From Chrysoperla carnea (lineage: Eukaryota; Arthropoda; Insecta; Neuroptera; Chrysopidae), in assembly GCF_905475395.1 (NCBI RefSeq), contig NC_058337.1:16108983-16172982 (forward strand): a DNA stretch of 64,000 nt. Reading direction: 5' to 3'. Under the pieces are notes generated by a model. The model was not told the DNA's origin. It saw only the letters and a list, made by a program, of their open reading frames with translations, and ran no database searches. Position numbers and translations under genes: made by a program. This document shows positions 35,401 through 46,300 of the stretch, piece after piece (the first letter of the stretch is position 1; the number at the start of each line of letters is the position of its first letter).

Positions 35401-37507
35401 AAATCTAACTCTAACAAGCGCTTTTTCATGGGATAGTCTAAGATCTGAAGTTTAACACCCGCTTTTTTATGAAAAACGATGGAACTTAAGGATGTTTGAA
35501 ATGTACAAGCCGTTTTCTAAACTACTGAAAACTGGCAATTCGAGGATATTTATGTTTTAGGATAAGTAAATAGTTTTAATACTAAAAAACCTCCGCAAAA
35601 GTGTCTGCTTTTTTGTAAATATTTTTTATTATATGTAATTAACACTGTTTAATTAAATGATAGCGTGATATTTTAAGAGCTGCTGAAGAATTTGGGTGGA
35701 TTTCCGCTCTCCTTCTTACGTAAAGAATCTCGCTTTGCCGAATAAGAAAACATTGTTAGAAAAGGAGTTACACTAAAACTCACAGTTTGGCGTAAATTAA
35801 AGATTTATCTTTTTTAGCACAGACATGTATATACATTATTATTCGCGATATACATACATTATTTCTAATGTTAAATTGGAACTCATAAAATCTTACGTAA
35901 GATTGGGTTTAACTCACTCTTGGCTCTTGCGAGACCGCGTGACTACAGCGCCCATGCAAGGCTCTCGGTGATTCACATACTATTCTTGGTTAATATTTTT
36001 TACACCCTTCTATTATGCGCAGTACCTGATGTCCCCCGATGGGTCAGGCAAACACATGCATAAATGCTCAGGTATTGAGTAGATACTATATCTAAAAATT
36101 TAATAATTCATCAAACACATCATGATACTTGCAGCATCAGCTCTCCGGCTACTATCTATCGATTTTAATTGGAACCTTATTATAGGTCTCTTTATAGACA
36201 TAGAATGTTATACAGATGTTATAGACATAGAATGTTATACAGATGTTCGACTTCGCCATAATTATGATTGTTAACTATATGTTATTTATAGTGATTATCT
36301 ACGATTAAATAGTTTTGGACTAAGAGCCAGCGCTTGCCAGACATACGTTAAAGTATAAAAGCTGAAATTTTTTTTGCGTATTCTCACTGGTGTATGGACC
36401 AATCTTTGGGGACTACAAACCTTGACTAACGGTTCCTTCGGTAGGTAGCAGGTAATCAGGGGCGCAGTACCCGAGCTCTCTCACGTTAAAGTATAAAAGC
36501 TGAAATTCACACAGAGTGTTCAAATGACCATTTTAAGTCAATATTGAAAAAAGTTTTTTTGGCCGAAGGTGGCCGAAGCCGAAGCTTCGGTCGGACACTA
36601 CCCATAAGATTGTCACAGATGAAGGAAAACTTTATATAATACAAACGGTTTTCGTAAAAATATCAACCACTTTTGTTCGAAACATTTTTTTGAAAGTCTA
36701 ATGCTTTTCTCATACCAGCAAATCAGACCTTCGATATTTGATCATTTTTTCATGGCAGTTTTAAAAAATAAATTGAAATAAATTTTATTTTCAAAATTTT
36801 GAAGTTAATACTCCAATCAACAATTTTCTTGTGCGCAATTACGTTTTGAAGGCGACACAAACCATACGAAGCTAAATTTTTTGTTTGTTATTATATTTTT
36901 AATGTTCTCTAAATCACCGTACTGCCCAAATGCGTTCCCATATTCTAATCCGAATATAAACATTTCTAACACTTAAAATATTCGATTTGTGTCTAAACTT
37001 AACCTTCTTTTTAAATTATTCAGTAAACTTACCAAATGGCTTGAGAAATCATCAAGATTGTAGGAATCCATATTAATATCGAACGTATCGACTGCATTTA
37101 AACAAATATTCGTTGAAGATGATATGATTTTCGCATCTAATAATACTTCGTCTATGTTATCCGCGCGATCCTTATAGTCTGTATCAATAGTATTCTTATT
37201 TGTTTCTTCAATAATTTCTTTAAGAGTCTCCAATGCTTCCAAATTTGTTTCACCATCTTCCTCTAAAAAAAATACTTTGAGCTTCAATTTCCCAAATTTA
37301 ATGATAAATCTATAATTTCAAATTATTATTAATTTGTGATAATTATTTGTAAGTGCGCTTCAAAATCTTGCACATTCCAGTTTGCTTTTTTTTTTTAATT
37401 ATTAGTTTTTGCAACCGAGTATAAACATGTTTAAATTTCTTACGTAATTGAATCGCTCGATTTAATTGTTCATATAAAACTTTTTTTGTTTTACTTCTAG
37501 TTTCCAT
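32420..37507 (-). CDS. Nse4: Nse4, kleisin subunit of the SMC5/6 complex, four exons
   Basis: Nse4 is the kleisin that bridges the Smc5 and Smc6 heads and works with Nse1 and Nse3 in DNA repair and chromosome maintenance in the nucleus. Exons on the - strand: 37507-37444 (ATG at 37507), 37262-37004, 35341-34935 and 32658-32420 (stop TAA). Phases match throughout (1, 2, 1) and every intron is GT...AG. The spliced product is 322 residues, normal for the family. Exon 1 gives METRSKTKKVLYEQLNRAIQ. Exon 2 has the N-terminal helical motif ADNIDEVLLDAKII. Exon 3 has the diagnostic C-terminal winged-helix segment YFHFVIDDDYTKTIENIFHF followed by AFLIRDG (about residues 211-237). Exon 4 continues DEKDNLPYIQP. 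The extreme C-terminus (RVYYFVILFLIIL) is unusually hydrophobic, so a further splice that replaces the last codons is possible. Intron 3 (2.3 kb) is full of inverted repeats. Confidence 0.9.
32960..33490. mobile_element. Foldback element in Nse4 intron 3
   Basis: GGAGCCCGTGACAGTAAAAA near 32963 is mirrored by TTTTACTGTTACGGGCTCCCC near 33475. Nearer the centre GGTGTGACAGATATTTT (33114) and GGTGTGACAGACCTTTC (33252), with CTGTCACACC partners, add further inverted copies. Confidence 0.6.
33779..34392. mobile_element. Foldback MITE in Nse4 intron 3
   Basis: An arm starting AACAGGGTCATTTCAACGAG (33781) with GTCGAGGAAGTGGTTACAAA is mirrored by an arm ending CTATTGAAACTACCCTGTTA (about 34390). The arms are about 110 bases or more. 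The open frame at 34177-34437 lies in the right arm and is not a gene. Confidence 0.7.
34641..34898 (+). repeat. Two direct copies of a 105-bp repeat at the 3' end of Nse4 intron 3 and into exon 3's flank
   Basis: Copies at about 34641-34745 and 34791-34898 share GCGAAAATTTCGC, GGAACC(A/C)TTCCA and ACATAAAGCATAAGAAAC. They lie just downstream (on the gene's strand) of the exon 3 donor at 34934. Each contains the small palindrome GCGAAATTTTCGC. Confidence 0.65.
36193..36246 (+). repeat. Two tandem 27-bp units
   Basis: TATAGACATAGAATGTTATA plus seven more bases is repeated exactly once, in Nse4 intron 2. Confidence 0.85.
36345..36507 (-). mobile_element. Short poly(A)-tailed retrocopy with 25-bp direct repeats
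   Basis: A 113-bp GC-richer insert (36370-36482) is flanked by two identical 25-bp direct repeats (36345-36369 and 36483-36507, each starting ACGTTAAAGTATAAAAG). Read on the - strand the insert ends in a run of seven A directly before the repeat. That is the structure of an RNA retrotransposed by a LINE. I do not recognise the source RNA; it is not an obvious tRNA, U1-U6 or 7SL. It lies in Nse4 intron 2. Confidence 0.6.
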
Positions 37508-37972
37508 TTTTTCAAATTTTTAAATGTTATAATAAAAATTTGTAAGCATAGAGTCGTTGTAAGCAAAATAAAATTTGAAATAACAAATTTTTTATTTCTG
37601 TTAAAAAACCTGTATTACATACATAAAAAAAATTGGTTGAAAAATCCCTATCTTTATTTAAATCCACTAGAACTTCTCGCGACAGGATGAACCATAGACA
37701 TAAAACCATTAATTTAATTTCTTTTATATCTTTTACTTTAATTATTTTTAAATGTGTTTTATTTCAATTAGAAATACATATTGTAAGATAATATTAGCTG
37801 GAAAGGTCAAATGCAAACATGAAAAGTTTTCGCGAAAACGATTCGCAAACATGTAATATAAATTTGAACATCGGTATAAATCGGGGATATTCGTCAGCAC
37901 AACGCTAGTTGTGTGTTGCTCAATCGAAAAACGAAAACATTACATTTTACAGTTACTTCTAGTCGTTGCGAA

Positions 37973-37996
37973 ACACGGTCGTATATACGACCGTGT
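37973..37996. promoter_or_regulatory. Perfect 24-bp palindrome upstream of Nse4
   Basis: The half-site ACACGGTCGTAT is followed at once by its inverse, and GTTGCGAAAC borders both sides as a direct repeat (37965-37974 and 37995-38004). It lies about 470 bases upstream of the Nse4 start. It could be a binding site or a tiny cruciform; no family is recognised. Confidence 0.4.
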
Positions 37997-38005
37997 TGCG
38001 AAACC

Positions 38006-38500
38006 ACGGTAAATAAGTACGGAAGCCTGAATGGCTCACTGTCAATTTATGAGAAAGTGGCGCTACACTAGCTTATTTTTTAAATGTGTACTACCCACAA
38101 GTATAAAACCAACTTTTAAAAAGTCACCAGTTTACTTTCAACAAGTGCACTTGTGACTTGTGGCATTATGGAAACGAACCTTTTTGAAGATGTCAGTCGG
38201 TGATGATTATCCTTTAATTAGGCACTACCGAAACTGTCTGGAATTATTAATAATTATATGTCCGGATTTAATAATAATATGATAATGTTTATATTTTGTC
38301 TTATGTAGTTAATTCAAAAATTTCTTTAGTATTATTTAAAAAATATAATGCATTAATTGTTGATGTTTTTCTTTTGCATCTACACATTTATAATTTCTAA
38401 CCTTTAAAAGTATTATTAAATGTTTATTATGACGTTATAAGTAGAAATCTGCACATGACAAAATGCCGACATCTTCAAAAGGGTTCGGGTCAGGCTTCCG
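38006..38500. repeat. Loose inverted-repeat region upstream of Nse4
   Basis: TACGGAAGCCTGAATGG near 38020 and GGTCAGGCTTCCGTAAT near 38488 are inverted, as are CGAACCTTTTTGAAGATGTC near 38177 and GACATCTTCAAAAGGGTTCG near 38468. It is an old foldback element of about 0.5 kb. Confidence 0.5.
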
Positions 38501-38555
38501 TAATGAAGTGATGTGCGTCCATCGCACACACATAATATTTGTATATATTCAAACA

Positions 38556-38640
38556 TTGGTTAGCTGTGCGGTCTAAATCAGCACTACGTATTTTAATTTG
38601 TACTTAGTTCGAATCCAGCAGCAGTCAGAATTTAAAAAAA
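38556..38640 (+). mobile_element. SINE head fragment, same family as the 52.9-kb SINE
   Basis: An A-box-like TTAGCTGTGCGGTCTA (about 38560) and a B box AGTTCGAATCC (38607-38617), then CAGCAGCAGTCAG and an A-rich stretch. GCGGTCTAA and TTCGAATCCAG are shared with the complete SINE at 52903. It is diverged and lacks the body. Confidence 0.55.
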
Positions 38641-38804
38641 AAATATTATCATAAGAACTAATATAAGTAACTCAATTGGATTTTTTTTTATCTATTTCAT
38701 TTTTTACCCGAAAATAACTTTTACTTAAAAAAATACTTAATGGGTGAAATTTATAGGAGGTGTTTGGAGGCATTACTATTAAAATATCTGTGAGGCATGC
38801 CCTG

Positions 38805-38880
38805 TCAAGCCCGTGTCAATACAGGGGTGAATTGGTTTTTATTAGTTAGCTTTGTTGCTATCGCAGGTTTAGCCAAGTTC
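38805..38880 (+). repeat. Dispersed repeat shared with 55.3 kb
   Basis: CCGTGTCAATACAGGGGTGA and TTTTATTAGTTA match, inverted, 55300-55370. The 84-codon frame at 55263-55517 on - overlaps the second copy and is not a gene. Confidence 0.6.
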
Positions 38881-38934
38881 TATATAACAATTTTTTGATT
38901 TTCGATTACCTATCGAATGGTAACAAAATCAAAA

Positions 38935-39180
38935 TGATTAGAAGTCTAAATGAATGAAAAAAATTGTCAGTTATTCAGTATTTGTCAATAAACAAAAACT
39001 ATATCTCATATTTGACCTTTGACCGACCATTGTAAGTCAGTCAGTGACCTTATCGACCTTTACTTTTTAGTGTCTGTAATAGGTTTCAAACCAATCAATA
39101 GGCTTGAAGTCTAAACGAACGAAAAAACAAGTCAGTTATTCTTCAGTATTTATTAATAAACGAAAACTGCCTCTCACATT
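38935..39180 (+). repeat. Direct duplication of about 80 bp
   Basis: AGAAGTCTAAATGAATGAAA ... GTCAGTTATTCAGTATTTGT near 38940 recurs as TGAAGTCTAAACGAACGAAA ... GTCAGTTATTCTTCAGTATTT near 39105. Confidence 0.6.
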
Positions 39181-40500
39181 ACTCTTTCCAAGCACTTCCT
39201 CTTTCGTTAATTTCAATTTTACAAAGTATGTTTAACATTGTTGTCATAAGGAAATCAAAATATTTGTACCTCCCTTAGTGCTGCCATCTATCGGATCCTT
39301 TTTTAATCTTCAGAGGAAAAAGGCTAATTGCATTAGCACCCCATTTTCAAATATATTTTGCGATTTAAGTAAAAACGTTTGATGGTAAATTATTGTTAAT
39401 TAATTATGACTCATTATTATTATTTTCATTGTAATAACAAGAAATAAGTACCTACTTCGATTGTTTCCTATCACGAAGTATAAATACTTGAATAATAGAG
39501 AAAATGGAATATAATATCTCTAATCCATTTTTCCTTTATTCCGAGCGATTGATAGTGTTTAGTTAAGTAAATTAATCGTTCGATGGTAATTAATTTATAT
39601 AAATATATATAAACTAAAATTGATTTTAGGCGTATGCGCAAAACATTGCTCTAAGTTATCGTATTTATTTGGTGCTACTATCTAACAAGGGTTTGAAGTA
39701 TTAATATTTGAATAACTCATAAATAAAGAATGGACTAAGCAATATCGTCATGAAATTGACCATTCTCCGGCAAGAGAATAAGCGATCGCGTGGTCAATTC
39801 CTGTTTATTAACTACGAGCCGCACGATTGCTATCCTACATTTCTGCCTGTATTTATTTTAAGGTTGAGGAGAAAACCGTTTCATGGGCACTTATTTACAT
39901 AAATTAATATATTCTTAATATTTAATTGCAATTTCTTAATTATTTAAATATTAATGCATCAAATCCTTGGTAGATGATAATACCAATTGATTTTGAACAT
40001 TGATCTGTAATAAATACTGGACAGTGGATGCTTATACCTTCAGCATTTGCCGATGTGTCGACAATTCGACATTAGAAGGTGGTCAAGTTAAGTGTCACAA
40101 AAAGAGTTAGGAATAGAAGCCATGTCAAGTTAAGTGGTTGCAAGCCTTATAAATGCAATAAAATATTTTAGCTAGCTTTTCTTCTCACGTGAATAATTGG
40201 TTGAAATTGTTTATCAACTACTACCATCGAGAAATTTTCGTCAAATTAAAAAAAAAAATAGAATCATGTCCAGCGTCAAGTGTGAACATACAATTGTAAA
40301 ACTGAGTATTACAAATTTTTATTAATATCATAAGTCGATATTTCGAGATATACATACTAAAAGTAATTTCCCAACCTTATTTTTAATACAACACATGTGG
40401 ATAACTAAACTACTATGCCTATAATGGCTGCTAAATGTGACTATCAATTGTGGGTTCATCAGTAAAAAAACGTTTTACTATTTGATGCTGCTTTTTTTCT

Positions 40501-40700
40501 AGACGGCAGCACGGCCTAAACTGACCACATTACCTAATTTGACGCTCGAACGTCAAGATCGGCAAGCGTCGGCATGAAAATACACCTAATAAATCTGTTT
40601 CTTTTCAACAGATAAGTGTATTTTCATAACGACGCTTAACGATCTTGACGTTCGAGCGTCAAATTAGGTAACGTGGTCAGTTTAGGCCGTGCTGCCATCT
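40501..40700. mobile_element. 200-bp MITE, nearly perfect hairpin
   Basis: Arms of about 85 bases starting AGACGGCAGCACGGCCTAAA and ending in its inverse (TTTAGGCCGTGCTGCCATCT) are almost identical and surround a loop of about 30 bases. An inner motif TTGACGCTCGAACGTCAA is itself partly palindromic. The high arm identity suggests recent activity. No target duplication is clear. Confidence 0.8.
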
Positions 40701-41389
40701 GGGAAAAAAATCTTTTCAGTATACATAGGTAGGTTCCATCGTTTTTGGATTAAGGCTGGTATGGGTAACGTTAAAAATTTTTTTAAATACTTTTAAAAAT
40801 ATAATTTATAAAACAAATATACAAATTTTGTTATAAAATTAATTGACTAAATATAATAATAATTGAGATTTAGATAATATATATTAATATAATAATATTA
40901 TTTAAAACAAATTGTCACTAAATACATTTTATAACTTTTTGTATAGGTACATACATGACTTTTTACTCCCTTTCATTTAACTCGTAGTGTCTGCTTGGCT
41001 TCTGAAATACTTTGGATCGATTATAACCCTTTTCCCGTGATCCAAGGCGAATTCTTAGCGACAATTAAAACCAAACTTTTGTTAAATATTTAATTATAGT
41101 ATAATTTTGGATTTTTCGAAATTTTAACGGTAAGAAAGGGAGTATTTTAAAAACTTGCTTCTTATAGGTTAGTTTTTTTAAAGTTAACCATGTGTCGGTG
41201 TAAGAAAAAAATTTGAATGTTGCATAATATTAAATCACATAAAAGTATATTGTGTATTCTTGTCATAAATAAAAGGATAATAATATTTTACCAAATTAAT
41301 ATTATTCAAACATTAGTGTCGATATTGTGTATTTTAAACACCTAAGGCAAAAAGTAGAAAAAAATGTGTGTTCTGTCATTGACTTTAGA

Positions 41390-41708
41390 GTTACATAGAC
41401 TGCGTGTCAAACGATTTTAAGCGTGACAACATCTGAGGTAATTGCTCAGGTAAAATACATTGTAAATTCATAAGAAAAAAATGTAAAGTGATACGTGATA
41501 AGTATTTTGTTAAGTCACTAATCGAAAAAGTTCAGTGAAATCACGATGTTTTATGTAAAACATTTTGTGATATGAAAATTTGACATTCAATGTATGTTTT
41601 TTTTTTAATAAATGTCCCTAGCTGGCCTAAGTAATTAATACAGATGTTGGCACGCTTCTCTTCTCACTGTACGGAAAGATAGGCGATGCTTAGTCTATGT
41701 ATACTAAA
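41390..41708 (-). mobile_element. MITE copy 1 of a two-copy family
   Basis: This matches the element at 44212-44562 in the opposite orientation. Shared blocks are ACTGTACGGAAAGATAGGCGATGC (here near 41666), ACATTCAATGTATGTTTTTTT and GAGGTAATTGCT. The ends are short inverted repeats around a CATAGACT/AGTCTATG core. Confidence 0.65.
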
Positions 41709-42570
41709 ATGTCTATGGCTCTTGGGCACGAAACTGAACAATCAATTACAATAGAGGAAAATTCCTTCCATTTTTCTAATCTTTGATATTAAACAAAATT
41801 CATGACCAAAATACAAGGTCTGTTCTTTTCAAGGACATGATTAGTTAATGTACTGCTTTACTTCCATTCATGACACCAAAAAACTATAGGTGTCACTGTA
41901 ATGGCGGTTGAAGAAGGTATAAACATCTATGCCCATGGTATAAAGAAAAAAATCATAAAACATGTAATCTATTTGATATTCATAACTTTAGTTCGTAAGT
42001 TTATTAGTAGAAATTCTCTTTCTATGTCATTTAATTATACTAAAGATAATGTTTACACCCTCCTCTCCATTTCATATTTAAATCAGTAGAGGTCAGCTCA
42101 GTATTTTGGAGTCGCGAATAAAAACGACAATTTCTGGTACATTTTTGTAATAAAAATTTAAATCTGCGAACAATTAGTGAAATATTAAATTGTTACATTA
42201 AAATTGGGGAAACGTACAAAATTAAAATTCCGTGTAACCCATGTGAATAAAACAAATAATAAAAATAGACCTGATTACAACTATTCTGTGGTCTTACTAA
42301 CACTAGGTGTTTGAAGATTCTTAATTATTTGGGTGATTATGTAACATTCAATTTTTCATTTACTCTTTAATATACAATATGACAAATATTTTGTAACAAT
42401 AGACACTTCCAGTAAATTTACTAATTAAATTTACTATTTGATAATAAAATATTTACATTTAAAAGTGTTTTGCAATAAATATACTCGCTTAAAAAAATTG
42501 TGGCATTTAAACACTTCAGAATCGTGCCCCATGAATCATGACGTCATCTGTTATGACAATTCATTGTATA

Positions 42571-43170
42571 CCAAAGAGTTTATACAAGGCTCAAAACTTG
42601 CGATATAACGAATGAGAGAGAAGTCTGCCAGTGAGTTCCCTGTGTCCTTGTCTAATCTATATGTCATTGGCTACATATTGTTTACATTATTGCTATTACG
42701 TAAATAGATAAAAAAACGATTTATGGAATATTATTTAATACATTAAAAGTTATTCAAAAAGTAGAAACGTTATTTACATAACAAACACAATATAAACAGT
42801 TTAATTTTTAATAAAATTAACTGAAAGTTTTATTGAGTTTCATTATTATTTAAATTTAAGTGCACTTTCATCTATCAATATTTCAATTACAATATTTCTG
42901 AAAAAACTAATTGTGTACTTAGTATAACCTGCGGCCACATATTGGAGAATATTCATTTTTCAGAAAAAATAATACAAAACTGTATATACCTCTTTGTGCA
43001 AAACAAATATAATAGCAGACACAAAATTTCTGTGCATCATATGATTATGACATATGTTTAGGACAGGGACACAGGGGAACTCACTGGCAGCCTTCTCTCC
43101 CATTCATCATATCGCATCCACTTACAGGCTAGCAGATCCCTCGCGTTCTTTATGTATATAAACTCTTTGG
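42571..43170. mobile_element. 600-bp foldback MITE
   Basis: The ends are CCAAAGAGTT and its inverse AACTCTTTGG. Inner arms 42601-42652 and 43061-43115 share inverted GCCAGTGAGTTCCC-TGTGTCC blocks. The middle is AT-rich and non-coding. Confidence 0.7.
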
Positions 43171-43375
43171 ATTCAAAAAAAAAAAAACCATTCATAAAAG
43201 ATGGTTATATTACCTTGCAAAAGATTTCGATAGCTTAGATGACATTTTTTGTACTTTAACTAACTTTTAAGACAAAAAAAACGAGTAAAAAATTTTTTTT
43301 GGAAGTGCCTATACAACATATTATTTGAATATTTAGGTACATTGTTTAGTTAATACTTTCTTTTTTTTCCTTTTG

Positions 43376-46300
43376 TTAATGTCTTCCAATAAAACAAGCA
43401 TTTTTATATTTTCTCTGAAACAGTAACATTTGTTCATAATCTGTTTCATATAAATCAGGTATTTGTGTTTTAGTTACTTCATTATACACAAAATGTACAC
43501 TATTTTCATGATATAATTGGAATTCATATGTAATTAATTGTCGCATAAAACCAGAATTCGGTTTGATCTGCGGTCGTATTGATTTTACTAATCTGTATGC
43601 ATTGCGTAACGTCATTCCATTATATTTCATTAAATACGCAAGGCATAGTGATGCTGATCGGCTAATACCAGCTACACAGTGTACAAGTGTTACACCATTT
43701 GATTGTCGGACCTGCAAATAAAAATAAAACAAAAATTAAAAATGGGCTTTATTAATTTCTTTCTTTTATTTCTATGATTGTGCGTTAGAACTACTATTAA
43801 GGTGTTTGTCTCCCTACAGTATTGTAAAAAAGTTTTGGTTTGTATGCACGGTACACGCATATAAACCAAATACTTGCTTGGAATCAAATAATGTGATATT
43901 TTTAGTTTTGCATTAAAAAGAAACTCCAAAAACATATTATATTTTGTGTGCCATAAACTAGTTAGCGCTAAATATTAATATTTAAAAAAACATGGTCATT
44001 GGTTGATATTAAAAACAAATTGTATATCAAAAAATTACTCCTAAAATACTCTTTCAGAATAAATAATTAACCCACTTAAATAATTAATAGTTAATTAGTT
44101 ACTCATAATTAAAAAATCTTAATTCCCGATTGACTCCATTTACATATTTTAATCGTTATTATTTAACCAAAATTGGAGATGGCATTAGTGGGTTATGTGA
44201 TAGTCTTAAAGCATTAAGTATATAAACTGAGCATCGCCTATCTTTCCGTACAGTGAGAGGTGTGCTAACATCCGAGGCAATTGCTTGGGTTAGCTAGGGA
44301 CAATTCATTTATCAAAACAATATAGGGACATTTATCAAAAAAACATACATTGAATGTCAAATTTTGATATCACAAAATTTTTTACATAAAACATCCTCCA
44401 TCATTCTACATTTTTCTTACGAATCTACAATGGCAAGTATGGCAACAACTCTTTGTTTTCGACATTCCCCCACCGCCGCCTTGATAGATTTGACCCAAGC
44501 AATTACCTCAGGTGTTGGCACACTTTAAATAATTTAACGCTCAGTCCATGTACTTAATGATTTAATGTGATATTTGTATTATTTCCCGCCCAGTTTGAAG
44601 TACCATACATTATGAATTTACTAATTAAATATTAATTATTTAAATGGAGCAATTATATATTCAGAAAGAGTAATTTTTTGATATCTAATTTTTTTTTAAA
44701 TATTAACGATTAAAATATATAAATTAAATGAAAATAATTGGTAATTCAAATTTTTTTATTATAAATAAATAATCAACTATTATTTATTTAAGTGGAGCAA
44801 TTGCTATTCTGAAAGAGTTAACTAGTTTATGGTAAAATTTTTGCTCGCCTATTAATTAAAAAATAATTTACCAAATATAATGAAATTCGTTTGAATGTAC
44901 AAAATTTATCTGAGGGCAGAGAGAAATTAAATTTTTTTATAAAATTTTTTTGAGTCGATCCTTCTTTATTTTAAGATTTTGAATACGTTTCATTACATTC
45001 GGGTAACTGTTTCAGTAATAGGTTCGAAAAAAGTTTTAAAACATATCTAATATTGTAGCTGATTTATATTGGCTCTTGAAAAATACCTAATTACATTAAA
45101 TTTTGGTAATTTGGCTAATTAGAAAATGAAATGCTAATTAATTATTTGAAAAGAATTTTAAATATTTATAAATATGCTATGCTTAAATGATATTTTGTTT
45201 GAAATTTATTCTTAGAATATCAAAAGAATATTTGTACTCAATTATTATTAATATTTATATTATTGTGAAAGCGAAAGGAAACAAATTTTTTTTTGTATGT
45301 TCAATATTTACAACTTCGAATTTCAAACATGTGTGTTTGAAAATATGTGTACATGTAGTTTTTACACGTGTTTTTTTGGCTCTTTTCAAACATTTGGTCC
45401 ATATATTCTATCATAACATACACAGGGTTACTAAATAAAAAATCATGCCAAAAATTATTTGACCTCAAAATATTTGTTTTTATTTATTTTTTTATTTTAT
45501 TTTATGTATCCAAAAGAATGTAGAATGATTTCGTAATAATTTTGTTAAACATAAAATTTCAAAAATTTATTCTTCTATTATGAAAAAAACTTTTGGTAAA
45601 TAAGCTGAAAAATTTATTTAAAAAAAAATGAGAAAACATTTCATATGAAATATTGTTTATGTTTGTTCCTCGTTCGAAAATTAAATGATTAGACCAATTA
45701 GGACAATCAACAAAAAATCCTAGGATTTCTTAAGTTTAATTTCATAATTTCTTTGCAATTGAGCTTTGGATAAAGTAATAAACACAGAATGTCCGCTGAT
45801 CGAATTATCAAGAGGATGAAAGATCAATTTTTTAAATTATAGGATAAAAGTAACGAAAAAGTTATTCTTCATAAAAATCCCTATTTCCCGAAAAAAAAAG
45901 GATATGAACATTTACAAATCGTTGATGGGTTTACAGTGTGTTTAAAAGCTAACAAATAAACTAAAACTGTTTAAATGAGAAGTACTGTTGTTTAATATTT
46001 TACAGAAAGTTTTTAAGAAACAAATCTGTTCAAAACTTTAAATATATTCCAACCACAAATTTTCAAATAGGAATTCTAGATTTTATATATGTTGAAAAAC
46101 TTGTATAACTTGGGTAAAGAGCCATATAAACTTAAAGTTTGTTTAAATCAGTTGTAAATTTGTATTTAGGGTTTATTTTAACATAACATAATAAATAACG
46201 GTACTTTTTAAAAAATTTTGTATTTTTCGTATATTTTTGAACAACCTGTAGTTTCAAATGATGTTTACCTAAGTGGTAACGTAGATGACATATTTTTGAC

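Noticed and set aside
36973..37287. Starting Nse4 at the 104-codon frame's own first codon
   Set aside because: The first residues (MKLKVFFLE) are intron; an acceptor at 37263-37264 joins in phase to a METRSKTKK exon.
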